Source of the DNA: CAKZLS01 sp963771545
GTDB lineage: Bacteria; Pseudomonadota; Alphaproteobacteria; Rhodospirillales; Defluviicoccaceae
Assembly (NCBI GenBank): GCA_963771545.1
Contig: CAVYTX010000005.1
Span: forward strand, 248,001 to 312,000
Reading direction: 5' to 3'
Length of the DNA: 64,000 nucleotides
A model generated the notes under the pieces. That model made no database searches, was not told the origin of the DNA, and saw only the letters and a list, made by a program, of their open reading frames with translations. Positions 46,366 through 57,813 of this stretch are shown here, in pieces; position 1 is the stretch's first letter, and each line of letters opens with the position of its first letter. Both the position numbers and the translations under genes were made by a program.

Positions 46366-47124
46366 CTAGAATTTGTAGCGAACGAGAACCCCGCCAAACA
46401 GTTGATTGGTCGGTCCCTGATCGTTGGCGGATGGGTTGTCCGCCGCTTCGTCCAGAAGGCGTTGGTACCTGAGCGCTGTGTCCACGTTCCAACTGGGCGT
46501 CAAATTGTAGGTCACGCCGACCCCAATCCCCACGTCCTTGAACCCTGCATCGCCGCCGAAGTCGTCAAGTCCGCGCCTCGTCGCGGTGCTGCCGCCGACG
46601 TTGGTTCCCGTGCCAACTGAGTTGTCGGTCGCATAAGAGGAATACAGATCCGCTCTAATATCCCAGGAATCGCCAAGCGGAGATTGAAAATAGACGTTGG
46701 GAAGGAAAAGCCAGCCGCCGCGAGAATTCTCGATACCGGGCGCCACCTGAAAATTGAGGCCGACGACCGTGTTGGGCTTTAAATCATTGTCGATGCGATA
46801 ATCCACGAACGCACCCGCTTCCCACGCGGAATCGACCCCGGAGGGATTGTCGAGCCGTCTGCCCGAAAAGTCGTCCCGTTCCGGCGAAGTAGTGATGACC
46901 GGCCCCACGTTGACGGTTCCCGACGGCACGATGTTGGCTTTCAGCTGAAAAGCGCCGGCTGTGGGACCGACGGCCGTCTCGCCAACAGAGGGTCGCAAAT
47001 TCTCAAGCGTGTAATTGGGAGCCTGTCCATGGGTGTCCGGCCTTCTAGCGTCAGGCTCCGCCAGGGCCGCGCCAGCCCCCAGGACGATCAAGACCGCCGC
47101 CGCGAACAGGCGCCAGATCGTCAT
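46366..47124 (-). CDS. Predicted outer-membrane beta-barrel protein (MipA/OmpV-like)
   Basis: 252 residues with a signal peptide (MTIWRLFAAAVLIVLGAGAA, cleavage near ALA). The mature chain alternates short hydrophobic strands with polar turns and ends in VLVRYKF, the C-terminal aromatic signature for barrel insertion. Segments such as FVDYRIDNDLKPNTVVGLNF and GIGVGVTYNLTPSWNVDTAL resemble the MipA/OmpV scaffold, but the assignment is by general pattern only. It lies alone between the IS array and rnr. Confidence 0.7.
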   Translation of the reverse strand: MTIWRLFAAAVLIVLGAGAALAEPDARRPDTHGQAPNYTLENLRPSVGETAVGPTAGAFQLKANIVPSGTVNVGPVITTSPERDDFSGRRLDNPSGVDSAWEAGAFVDYRIDNDLKPNTVVGLNFQVAPGIENSRGGWLFLPNVYFQSPLGDSWDIRADLYSSYATDNSVGTGTNVGGSTATRRGLDDFGGDAGFKDVGIGVGVTYNLTPSWNVDTALRYQRLLDEAADNPSANDQGPTNQLFGGVLVRYKF

Positions 47125-47299
47125 ACCGGAGAGTCCCGATAAATAGTCATTGCGACTCCGCGAGGGAGCACCATCCCCATGGTGCCAAACGGTTCAATTC
47201 TTCAGCGGTAACTAACGCATAGTTACAACCGGCAGTCAACATATACGAGCGGTCCACACTTCAATTTTTCCAATCGGTGTTAAACGATCCTACCTACTA

Positions 47300-47353
47300 T
47301 ATATGGTCCTCAATCCAACGCCTATCAATATATGGCCCGCATTCCAACGCTGA

Positions 47354-47357
<4 letters not shown>
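47300..47357. repeat. Two imperfect tandem copies of a 29-base repeat
   Basis: Copy 1 at 47300-47328 and copy 2 at 47329-47357 share TATATGG-CC-CA-TCCAACGC-ATCAA with six differences. The second copy overlaps the last codons of rnr. No hairpin is evident. It may be a remnant of a tandem duplication or a pair of binding sites. Confidence 0.6.
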
Positions 47358-49615
<2,258 letters not shown>

Positions 49616-49636
49616 GGGGACCGCTCTGTCGGTGGA

Positions 49637-52288
49637 TCAACCCGCCGCCCGTGGCTTCTTGGCCGCGGGCTTCTTGCCGGTTGATTTTTTGGCGGATGAT
49701 TTTTCGGACGCCGTCTTTTTGGCTGGGAGCTTTCCGCCTCGGCCCTTGGCGGGGCTTTTCGCGCTCTTCTCCGCGAGGATGGCGACCGCCCGGTCCATAT
49801 CCAACGTCTCGGCGTCGACCCCCGCGGGCAGGCTGGCGCGCAGCGTCCCATGCTGCACATAAGGCCCGTAGCGCCCCGAGCGGATGGTCACAGGCTTGCC
49901 GTCGCTTGGATGATCGCCAAGGGTTTTCGCCGAGGATTTCTTTTGCGGCGCATCGGCGAACAACGCCACCGCGCGATTGAGGCCGACATCGAGCACGTCG
50001 TCGCCGTCTTTCAGCGAAATGTAGGTGGCGCCCATTTTCAGGTAGGGACCATAGCGGCCGAGCCCGGCGGAAATGACCTCGTCCGTCTCGGGATGGGGTC
50101 CCACCTCGCGCGGCAGCGACAACAGCGCCAGCGCCTTGGTTAAATCGATGGTGTTGGGGTCCGTCCCCTTGAGCAGCGAGGCACGCCGGGGCTTGACCTT
50201 CTTTTTGCCTTCTCCTTGCATTTCGCCGAGTTGGACGTAGTGACCATAGGGGCCCTTGCGGAGAGAGACCTCGAGACCCGTTTCGGGATCGGCGCCGAGC
50301 ACCTGGTTGCCGTTCGCCAACGCCAACGAAGACACCGGGTCTTCGTCGTTGTTGGGAATCAGAGGCCGGGTGTACTTGCATTCGGGGTAGTTGGAACAGC
50401 CAATGAACGCGCCATACCGGCCCAGCTTCAGGGCCAGGCGTCCCTCGGCGCAGGCGGGACACGCGCGCGGGTCTGTCCCGTCGGCGGAGTCTTTAAAGAA
50501 ATGGGGCCCAAGCCGTTCGTCCAAGGCTTCCAGGACCTCCTTGACGCGCAAGTCCTTGGTCTCGCTCACCGCCGCGCTGAAATCGCGCCAGAAGTCATCC
50601 AGAACGGCTTTCCACTCCACCCGCCCGCCCGAAACGTCATCCAGCTTGCCTTCCATTTCGGCGGTAAACGAATAAGCGACGTAGCGCTCGAAAAAGCTGG
50701 TGAGAAAGGTGGTGACCAGCCGTCCGCGGTCTTCCGGAAAGAACCGGCGGCTCTCCAGCCGGACGTACTTGCGATCTTGCAGGACACCCAGAATGCTGGC
50801 GTAGGTGGACGGCCGGCCGATGCCCAGTTCTTCCAGGCGTTTCACCAGGCTCGCCTCGGTAAACCGGGGCGGCGGCTGGGTGAAATGCTGTTCGGAGTCG
50901 ACCCGGAGCCGCTTTACCGCCTCGCCTTCGGCGAGATCGGGAAGAATACGTTCCTCGGCCTCGTCGGGCCGCGCGTCGTCGGCCCGGTCCGTGTCGTCGC
51001 GCCCCTCCCGGTAAAGCTTGAGAAAACCGTCGAAGGCGATCACCGATCCGGTGGCGCGCAGGGTCACCTGGCGATCCGCCGACACGAGATCCACCGCGAC
51101 CTGATCGAGGACCGCGGATTCCATCTGGCTGGCGAGGGTGCGCTGCCAGATCAACCGGTAAAGCTTAAGTTGATCCGCGTCGACGGAGCGCGCCACATCG
51201 TCGGGACGGCGCTTGACATCGGTGGGGCGGATCGCCTCGTGCGCCTCCTGCGCGTTCTTGGCCTTGGTTTTGTAGATGCGCGCCTTTTCCGGCAGATAGC
51301 GGGCACCGTAGGTGGTTCCGATCAGATCCCGGCACGCGTCGATGGCTTCCCCCGCCATCTGCACGCCGTCGGTTCGCATGTAGGTGATCAGGCCAACGGT
51401 CTCGCCACCGATGTTCACGCCCTCGTACAGCCGCTGTGCCACCCGCATGGTATGGGTGGCGCTGAAACCCAGTTTTCGCGACGCCTCCTGCTGCAGGGTC
51501 GAGGTGATGAACGGCGGCGCCGGATGGCGGCGGGTCTTCTTGCGTTCCACGCTCCCCACGGAGAACTCCCGGGATTCGACGGCGTGGACCGCCGCCTCCG
51601 CCGCGGCCCGGTCGCCGATATCCATTTTCTTGAGCTTGCGGCCGTCGAGGTGAGTGAGGTTGGTCGAGATTTCGGGGCCGGCGGCGGTTCCGAAAAGTCC
51701 GGTCACCGTCCAGTATTCTTGGGTGACGAAGCTTTCGATCTCGGACTCGCGCTCACAGATGAGCCGGAGCGCCACCGATTGAACCCGCCCGGCGGACCGG
51801 CTTCCCGGCAGCTTGCGCCACAGCACCGGCGACAGGGTGAACCCGACCAGATAGTCGAGCGCCCGGCGCGCCAGATAGGCGTGGACCAGTTCCTCGTCCA
51901 ATTCCCGCGGCTGCTCGAAGGCGTCCAGGATGGCGTTCTTGGTGATGGCGTTGAACACCACGCGTTTGACGTCGACGCCCTTGAGCGCCTTCTTCTCTTC
52001 CAGAACCTGGCAGACGTGCCACGAGATCGCCTCGCCCTCGCGGTCCGGGTCGGTCGCGAGATACAGATGCTCGGCGCCTCGCACCGCAGCGGCGATCTCC
52101 GAAATGTGCTTCTTGGCCTTGGCGTCGACCTCCCAATCCATGGCGAAGCCGGCGTCCGGCCGCACCGATCCGTCCTTCGCCGGCAAGTCGCGCACATGGC
52201 CATAGCTGGCCAGGACCTTGAACCGGGATCCAAGATATTTGTTGATGGTCTTGGCCTTGGCCGGAGATTCGACGACGACGACGTCCAT
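49637..52288 (-). CDS. topA: DNA topoisomerase I (type IA)
   Basis: 883 residues. Relaxes negative supercoils by a strand-passage mechanism through an active-site tyrosine. TOPRIM motif DVVVVESPAKAKTINKYLG is at the start, with the acidic DPDREGEAISWHV. The catalytic Tyr is in GLITYMRTDG. A four-cysteine zinc ribbon (CPACAEG...CSNYPEC) is followed by repeated topoisomerase C-terminal domains with GRYGPY motifs (three copies visible), and a lysine-rich tail (KKSTGKKPAAKKP) likely to bind DNA. It lies between dprA and rnr. Confidence 0.96.
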   Translation of the reverse strand: MDVVVVESPAKAKTINKYLGSRFKVLASYGHVRDLPAKDGSVRPDAGFAMDWEVDAKAKKHISEIAAAVRGAEHLYLATDPDREGEAISWHVCQVLEEKKALKGVDVKRVVFNAITKNAILDAFEQPRELDEELVHAYLARRALDYLVGFTLSPVLWRKLPGSRSAGRVQSVALRLICERESEIESFVTQEYWTVTGLFGTAAGPEISTNLTHLDGRKLKKMDIGDRAAAEAAVHAVESREFSVGSVERKKTRRHPAPPFITSTLQQEASRKLGFSATHTMRVAQRLYEGVNIGGETVGLITYMRTDGVQMAGEAIDACRDLIGTTYGARYLPEKARIYKTKAKNAQEAHEAIRPTDVKRRPDDVARSVDADQLKLYRLIWQRTLASQMESAVLDQVAVDLVSADRQVTLRATGSVIAFDGFLKLYREGRDDTDRADDARPDEAEERILPDLAEGEAVKRLRVDSEQHFTQPPPRFTEASLVKRLEELGIGRPSTYASILGVLQDRKYVRLESRRFFPEDRGRLVTTFLTSFFERYVAYSFTAEMEGKLDDVSGGRVEWKAVLDDFWRDFSAAVSETKDLRVKEVLEALDERLGPHFFKDSADGTDPRACPACAEGRLALKLGRYGAFIGCSNYPECKYTRPLIPNNDEDPVSSLALANGNQVLGADPETGLEVSLRKGPYGHYVQLGEMQGEGKKKVKPRRASLLKGTDPNTIDLTKALALLSLPREVGPHPETDEVISAGLGRYGPYLKMGATYISLKDGDDVLDVGLNRAVALFADAPQKKSSAKTLGDHPSDGKPVTIRSGRYGPYVQHGTLRASLPAGVDAETLDMDRAVAILAEKSAKSPAKGRGGKLPAKKTASEKSSAKKSTGKKPAAKKPRAAG

Positions 52289-52315
52289 GCAGCCCCACCT
52301 CCGATGACGCCGCGG

Positions 52316-53446
52316 TCAGGCGGGCGCGACCAGGGATACTTTGTTTCCAGGGTGCCGCTCCAACCGGCCCGCCAACTCCCATTCCAGCAGGACCGTCGTC
52401 ACGACTGGCGGCGACAATTGGCAGGTGCGAATGATTTCGTCAACCGTTACGGGCGTCGGCGAGAGCGTTTCGGTAAGGGCGCGCCGCGCCGCTTCCACCT
52501 CCGGCGCGCCCGGCAGATCGGAAACGGCCAACCCGGTATCAACCGCGAGCGGGCGCGCTGCTGGCGCCGTCATCATCTCGTCGAGAGCCCGCCGAATGTC
52601 GGCGGCGGACTCGGTCAGGATCGCGCCTTGGCGGATCAGATCGTTGGTTCCCCGGGCGCGCGGATCGAGCGGGGAGCCGGGAACCGCGAAGACCTCGCGG
52701 CCCTGTTCCAAAGCCATGCGCGCCGTAATCAGCGATCCCGAGCGCATGTTCGCTTCGACCACCACCACACCGCGCGCCAGACCCGAGATCAGCCGATTGC
52801 GGCGCGGATAATGGCGTGCCTGCGGCCGGACGCCCATCGCCACCTCGGAAACCGCTACCCCGCGCGAGACGATCTCGTTATAGAGATCCCTGTTTTCTTC
52901 CGGGTAGACCACGTCGATCCCGCCAGCCACAACGGCGACGGTGCCGGTTTCCAAGGCGCCCATGTGCGCGGCCGTGTCGATCCCGCGCGCGAGCCCCGAC
53001 GCGATGACCAGGGGAACGCCCCCCAGGTCCTCCGCGAGCCGGCGAGCGAACCTCCGGCCGTTCAGCGAGGCATTACGGCTGCCGACCATGGCGACCATGG
53101 ACCGGCCCAACAAATCGATGTCGCCACGGACGCAGATCAACGGCGGAGCATCCACGATTTCCGCCAGCAACGGTGGATAGTCCGGCTCGCAATGCGCGAT
53201 CATCCGGGCGCCGACGGCGGCGGTCGCCTCCAGCTCACGCTCGACGTCCTCCGACCGGCGGATCTTAATGGGCGTCCGGCGGCCGCCTTGGCGGGCAAGA
53301 TCGGGAAGCGCCTCCAAGGCCGCCCGCGCCGAGCCGAAGCGCCGCAGTAAGGCAAAAAAGGTGATGGGACCGACGGTCTCGCACCGGATCAGCCGAAGCC
53401 AATCGCGCCTTTCGGTTTCGGATAAGCGGGCTTCGAGAAGTGTCAT
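52316..53446 (-). CDS. dprA: DNA processing protein DprA
   Basis: 376 residues. It loads RecA onto incoming single-stranded DNA during natural transformation. The Rossmann-like core shows MVGSRNASLNGRRFARRLAE, IASGLARGIDTAAHMGALE, GIDVVYPEENRDLYNEI and FAVPGSPLDPRARGTNDLIR. A C-terminal winged-helix segment (about 305-375) is present. A SAM-like N-terminal domain covers about 1-80. First gene of the dprA-topA-rnr unit, with 27 bases between it and topA. Confidence 0.93.
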   Translation of the reverse strand: MTLLEARLSETERRDWLRLIRCETVGPITFFALLRRFGSARAALEALPDLARQGGRRTPIKIRRSEDVERELEATAAVGARMIAHCEPDYPPLLAEIVDAPPLICVRGDIDLLGRSMVAMVGSRNASLNGRRFARRLAEDLGGVPLVIASGLARGIDTAAHMGALETGTVAVVAGGIDVVYPEENRDLYNEIVSRGVAVSEVAMGVRPQARHYPRRNRLISGLARGVVVVEANMRSGSLITARMALEQGREVFAVPGSPLDPRARGTNDLIRQGAILTESAADIRRALDEMMTAPAARPLAVDTGLAVSDLPGAPEVEAARRALTETLSPTPVTVDEIIRTCQLSPPVVTTVLLEWELAGRLERHPGNKVSLVAPA

Positions 53447-53589
53447 TCGAATATACCAACACTGGAGACCGTCTGCGTTAAGCCCTTTTTAGCGTTGTTA
53501 TTCTTACTATTACGCTAACTCGCGACGAGCCTGAGCGGGTTTGTGAACTCACCGTGCCGACCGGCGCGCAATTCAGGGGGGCAAGATAC

Positions 53590-55221
53590 ATGAGCAATGA
53601 CGATCAGAAGGTGGGCACTGTCGTTTCGGTGAAGGGATCGAAAATCTCTGGAGTCCTGGTTGGAAGCGGCGCGGAACCGTGCGCGGCGCTGGACGCCGTC
53701 CAGTTCGGCGGTCTTGTCAAGATGAGGACCCGGATCTCGGCGGTTTTCGGCATGGTCGGCGGCATGTGGATCACGGACCCGTCCGCCTCTCCCGAATCGG
53801 CCCGGAAAATGGTCGAGATCGACATGCTGGGCGAGGTGGTGCACCCCGAGGTCTCCGGAACCGACGCCCATTTCCAGCGCGGCCTTTCGGTGTACCCGCC
53901 GTTGGGCGGGGAAATCCTCGCGGTCACGCCCGACGATCTCGCCCTAATCTACGCCCCTCCCCGCGCCTCCAACGTGCGGATCGGCACCATTCACCAGGAC
54001 CGGAGTCTGCCGGGCTTCATCGCCACCGACAACCTCTTGGGCAAGCACTTCGCCGTGCTTGGAACCACCGGTTCGGGTAAATCCTGCTCCACCGCCCTCA
54101 TCCTTCGCGCCATTCTCGAGCAGCACCCCAACGGCCACGTCGTCCTGCTCGACCCGCACAACGAGTACGGATCGGCGTTTGGCGACAAGGCCGAACTGAT
54201 CAATCTGTCGAACCTGGACTTGCCGTACTGGCTGATGAATTTCGAGGAATCGGTGGCGGCCTTCGTCACCAGCGACGGCAAGGAACGGGAGACCGAGACC
54301 GCGATCCTTAAAGACGCCATCCTCGAGGCGCGGCGCAAATTTTTTGGCCCGGACGCGGATACCGATCACATCACCGTCGATACGCCCGTCCCCTATCGTC
54401 TCGGCGAGGTTCAACGCATCATCGGCAATGCCATGGGGCGTCTCGACAAGACCGAGACTTCGCTGCCGTATTTGCGCCTGCAAACGCGTATCGAGGCGCT
54501 GAGTTCGGATCGGCGGTTCGCCTTCATGTTTTCCGGCGTGGTGGTGCGCGACACCATGGTGAACATCCTGTCCCGAATTCTCCGCGTCCCCGTATCGGGG
54601 CGCCCGGCGACCATTATCGATCTCTCGGGGGTGCCGTCCGACATTGTCGATGTGGTGGTTTCGGTCCTGTGCCGCATGATCTTCGATTTCGCGGTGTGGA
54701 GCGTCGACGCCAAGGCGATTCCGGTGTTGCTGGTTTGCGAGGAGGCGCACCGGTACGTACCGCGCGATGAAAACCTGGGCTTCGCGCCGACCCGCCGCTC
54801 GATTTCGCGGATCGCCAAGGAGGGGCGGAAATACGGGGTCTCGCTGTGTCTGGTGACGCAACGGCCATCGGAACTGTCCGCGACCATTCTTTCCCAGTGC
54901 AACACTTTGTTCGCCCTGCGCATGTCGAACGAGAACGACCAGGAGTTCGTTCGCACGACGCTGCCGGACGGCGCGGACGGCCTGCTGGCGGCGCTGCCGG
55001 CGCTACACGCGCAGGAGGCGATCGCGGTGGGCGAGGGGGTCACGGTGCCCATGCGGCTGTGCTTCGACACGCTCGAGGAGTCATGCCGCCCGAAGAGCGG
55101 AACGGCGTCGTTTTCCGAGGCATGGCGGACGGACCATATCGATGACTGGTTCATCGAGGATACGGTCACTCGCTGGCGTCGCCAGCAACGCGACAACATC
55201 AAGGCGGCCGAAGCGGCTTGA
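53590..55221 (+). CDS. HerA-like hexameric ATPase (DUF87)
   Basis: 543 residues from ATG 53590, which has a G-rich ribosome site. The N-terminal beta-barrel-like HAS domain (about 1-150) is followed by the RecA-fold ATPase: Walker A VLGTTGSGKSCSTA near residue 160, Walker B VLLVCEEAHRYVP, and the conserved VTQRPSELSATILSQCNTLF. HerA proteins translocate DNA, usually with the nuclease NurA in archaea or with SIR2/DUF4297-type effectors in bacterial defence. Neither partner is adjacent here; its neighbours are dprA (divergent) and a HIT protein (convergent). Stand-alone copies like this are common in alphaproteobacteria, and the function is unknown. Confidence 0.9.
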   Translation: MSNDDQKVGTVVSVKGSKISGVLVGSGAEPCAALDAVQFGGLVKMRTRISAVFGMVGGMWITDPSASPESARKMVEIDMLGEVVHPEVSGTDAHFQRGLSVYPPLGGEILAVTPDDLALIYAPPRASNVRIGTIHQDRSLPGFIATDNLLGKHFAVLGTTGSGKSCSTALILRAILEQHPNGHVVLLDPHNEYGSAFGDKAELINLSNLDLPYWLMNFEESVAAFVTSDGKERETETAILKDAILEARRKFFGPDADTDHITVDTPVPYRLGEVQRIIGNAMGRLDKTETSLPYLRLQTRIEALSSDRRFAFMFSGVVVRDTMVNILSRILRVPVSGRPATIIDLSGVPSDIVDVVVSVLCRMIFDFAVWSVDAKAIPVLLVCEEAHRYVPRDENLGFAPTRRSISRIAKEGRKYGVSLCLVTQRPSELSATILSQCNTLFALRMSNENDQEFVRTTLPDGADGLLAALPALHAQEAIAVGEGVTVPMRLCFDTLEESCRPKSGTASFSEAWRTDHIDDWFIEDTVTRWRRQQRDNIKAAEAA

Positions 55222-55242
55222 GCGGCCGCCTTCCCGGCATTC

Positions 55243-55665
55243 CTACTCGATAGCGGTGAACATGCCGCCGATGGCCTCGCTGACGATAGCCATCGTGCGT
55301 TTCGCCTCCTCGGGTTTGTAGGGCCTGGCGGCGACCTTTCCCCACACCGGTCCCGGCCACGCGGGATCCGTGTCGTGGCGGACAATATGATGAACGTGAA
55401 GCTGCGGAACCACGTTTCCGAGCGCCGCCACGTTCATCCGGTCGGCCTTGAACGCGGTCGCGAGATGCTCCGAAAGCTGGGACGACTCGAGGATCAGACG
55501 CGTTTGATCCTCCTGGCTCAACTGAAAGATCTCCTCGACGCCCCCGCGTTCGGGGACCAGAATGAACCACGGATAGTTCGAGTCGTTCTTCAAGAGCAGC
55601 AGGCAGAGCGGAAACCGTCCCACCGGCATGCATCCCGCCTTCAGCCTCGGATGTAACTCGAACAC
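55243..55665 (-). CDS. HIT-family nucleotide hydrolase/transferase
   Basis: 140 residues of the histidine-triad superfamily. The segment NVVPQLHVHHIVRHDTDPAW carries the histidine cluster, although the arrangement HVHH departs from the classical H-x-H-x-H pattern. The beta-sheet segment PLCLLLLKNDSNYPWFILVP and the terminal WGKVAARPY are typical. HIT proteins hydrolyse or transfer nucleotide phosphoramidates or dinucleotides; the substrate here is unknown. It converges on the HerA-like gene. Confidence 0.85.
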   Translation of the reverse strand: MFELHPRLKAGCMPVGRFPLCLLLLKNDSNYPWFILVPERGGVEEIFQLSQEDQTRLILESSQLSEHLATAFKADRMNVAALGNVVPQLHVHHIVRHDTDPAWPGPVWGKVAARPYKPEEAKRTMAIVSEAIGGMFTAIE

Positions 55666-55740
55666 GCGTTTCCTCCCCTCCGGTCAGATCCATTTGATTA
55701 GTATACACTGAATACGCCGGGGTCGGACTCAGTTGTGCCG

Positions 55741-56166
55741 TCACCCTTCCGCGGGTCGCCGCGCCACCAGGGGCGGCGAACTTCGGAGCAATCGCCGAGT
55801 GCCATTCGATCCCTTTCCGTTCTTTGTCTCGGTCTTGGGTGGCGCGGGTTGCGCCGTGACCGTATCCGCGAAATCCTCGGATCGAAACAACGCCGAGCGA
55901 CTGGCCTGGGATTGATGGTTCCTCTCGATGATCCTCAATGTGCTCATCACCGTCGGGTGGCGGTCGGGCGACGAAGCGCAGTAGAAAATGTGGGCCCGGG
56001 CGATGGCTTCAATGCGCTTGCAGACGTTGGGACGCCGATAGTGCGTGTCGCACCAGCGCGCGTAGGCCGCCACTGTCCACGGATGGGCCGGCAGCGGCTT
56101 GAGCCGCCGCGCCCGGCACCAGTCGACGAATTCCGTCCAGTTCTTTTCCCGCCTTTGAGCGATCAT
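55741..56166 (-). CDS. Orphan integrase core-binding-domain-like protein
   Basis: 141 residues. The first 80 resemble the SAM-like N-terminal domain of tyrosine recombinases (NWTEFVDWCRARRLKPLPAH, then PWTVAAYARWC), which grips DNA in XerC/XerD-like enzymes. The catalytic domain is missing, and the tail (about 85-141) is polar and probably disordered. It could be a remnant of an integrase or a stand-alone DNA-binding protein. Codon use is like its neighbours. It lies 38 bases 5' of the MATE stop on the same strand. Confidence 0.6.
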   Translation of the reverse strand: MIAQRREKNWTEFVDWCRARRLKPLPAHPWTVAAYARWCDTHYRRPNVCKRIEAIARAHIFYCASSPDRHPTVMSTLRIIERNHQSQASRSALFRSEDFADTVTAQPAPPKTETKNGKGSNGTRRLLRSSPPLVARRPAEG

Positions 56167-56204
56167 TGCCCGCGACCATGTGTTGAGAAACTAAACTTGT
56201 TAGA

Positions 56205-57608
56205 TTACCTCGGATTGGCCTCCGGGTGAAGATGCCGCAGTCGCGCGTCGCGCAGGCACAGCCGGTAAAAACGGCCGCACAACAGCGCCGCCGAAACGAT
56301 GCTGGCGATCAGTATGCCCTCGAATAGGCCCATGACGCCGCGTCCCTGGGGAAAGGCCAGCAACCAGCACACCGGAACCATGACGCCAAAATAGCTGAAC
56401 ACATGCAGACCCGTGGGCACCCACGTCTCGCCACGGCCGCGCAACGCGTTGGCCATCACTCCCTGGCCGCCGTCGACCACCAGCACCCACGCGCAAAACG
56501 CGACGACCGGGACCGTCAGGGACCTGAGCTCGGGGTCGGCGGTGTACGCGGACACCAATCCATCGGGAATCGCCGAGAACAAGACACCGAAACCGGACAT
56601 GGCGACGGTATTGACCGCGAGACCGGTCCAGCCGGCGAGCGCCATCCCGCGCGGACCCTGTTCTCCACCGGCAACGCCCACGCGGACCGCCGTCGCGGAC
56701 CCGATGCCGATGGCGACCATGAACACCATGGAGAGCAGATTGAGGGCGATGGAATAGCCCGCCAAGGGGACGGTCCCCAGCCATCCGGCGAAAACGCTCA
56801 CGGAGGCGAACGAGGTCGCCTCGACACCGATGCTCGCGCCGGCGGCATAGCCAATCTGCCGCTGCGTGCGCCAGGCCCCCCAGCCGCCGCCGGGGCGCGC
56901 GCGAACGCCGAACCGGGCATGATCGGTCATCGTCCAAACATACATCACCAGCCCGACGGCCAAAAATAACCGCACGCCGGTGGTCGCCCACGCCGATCCG
57001 GCGGCGCCCATGGCCGGAAAGCCCAGATGGCCATAGATGAGCATCCAGTTGAGCAGCGCGTTGACGATGTTGGCCGCGATCACCATCAGCATGCCGGGAA
57101 CGGGCCGTTTGATGCCCTCGAGGAAAAAGTTGGTGGTGAGGAACACCAGGGCCGCCGGAAGCCCCAGGCCGAGGATCTGGACCACGCGCCCGCCGCCCTC
57201 GGCAAGTTCGGGAGTTTGGCCCAGCGCTCGGAGCAGGGGTTCACCCAGCGCGCACAGGAGCGCCGCCCCGACGCCGAAGCCGAGGGCGAGCGGAAGGGAA
57301 CGCCTCCACGCGGCCCCGCACGCGTCGTACCGCCCGGCGCCGTAGGCGGAGGCGGCGGACACCAGCGTTCCCATCATTAGGCCCATCATCGCCAGCAGCA
57401 GAGGGATGACCGGCGCCTGGCCAATGCCCTGGTAGGCCAACTCCCGTGTGGAAAAGCGCCCGACCATGACGGTATCCACCAGCGCCATGATCATGATGCC
57501 CGAGCGTCCGACGACCACCGGTCCCGCCAGCCGGATCAGTTCGGATGCGTGATGCACGAGCTGCGGCGCGAGCGGCCCCTCGTTTTCTTCGGTGTCAAAA
57601 TCCCGCAT
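56205..57608 (-). CDS. MATE-family efflux transporter
   Basis: 467 residues with about 12 hydrophobic helices in two related bundles. The N-terminal bundle has IRLAGPVVVGRSGIMIMALV and DTVMVGRFSTRELAYQGIG. A second-half motif is GYAAGASIGVEATSFASVSV. It exports organic cations or drugs by sodium or proton antiport; the substrate is unknown. ATG 57608 gives a normal N-terminus. Divergent from frdA. Confidence 0.9.
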   Translation of the reverse strand: MRDFDTEENEGPLAPQLVHHASELIRLAGPVVVGRSGIMIMALVDTVMVGRFSTRELAYQGIGQAPVIPLLLAMMGLMMGTLVSAASAYGAGRYDACGAAWRRSLPLALGFGVGAALLCALGEPLLRALGQTPELAEGGGRVVQILGLGLPAALVFLTTNFFLEGIKRPVPGMLMVIAANIVNALLNWMLIYGHLGFPAMGAAGSAWATTGVRLFLAVGLVMYVWTMTDHARFGVRARPGGGWGAWRTQRQIGYAAGASIGVEATSFASVSVFAGWLGTVPLAGYSIALNLLSMVFMVAIGIGSATAVRVGVAGGEQGPRGMALAGWTGLAVNTVAMSGFGVLFSAIPDGLVSAYTADPELRSLTVPVVAFCAWVLVVDGGQGVMANALRGRGETWVPTGLHVFSYFGVMVPVCWLLAFPQGRGVMGLFEGILIASIVSAALLCGRFYRLCLRDARLRHLHPEANPR

Positions 57609-57813
57609 TCATCGCGCCCAAATTAGAATTCCACACCCCCGCCTTGGCGCTCGGGGTGACTCTCGGTTGACTTTGCTTGGACGGGTTTGTAAGGGCCATC
57701 CGGTTTTCCGCGGTGAAAAAAATGTCATCGATTCACTGGTTGCCACGCTGGCATTCGTTCTTGAACCGGATATACTCCCCCGAACGCTCTGGGGGAGGCA
57801 ACGGGAGTATCCA

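Noticed and set aside
50216..53350. Very long open frame on the plus strand antisense to topA and dprA
   Set aside because: Its composition (Arg/Gly/Pro-rich, low complexity) is that of a shadow in GC-rich DNA, and the opposite strand carries canonical TopA and DprA motifs.
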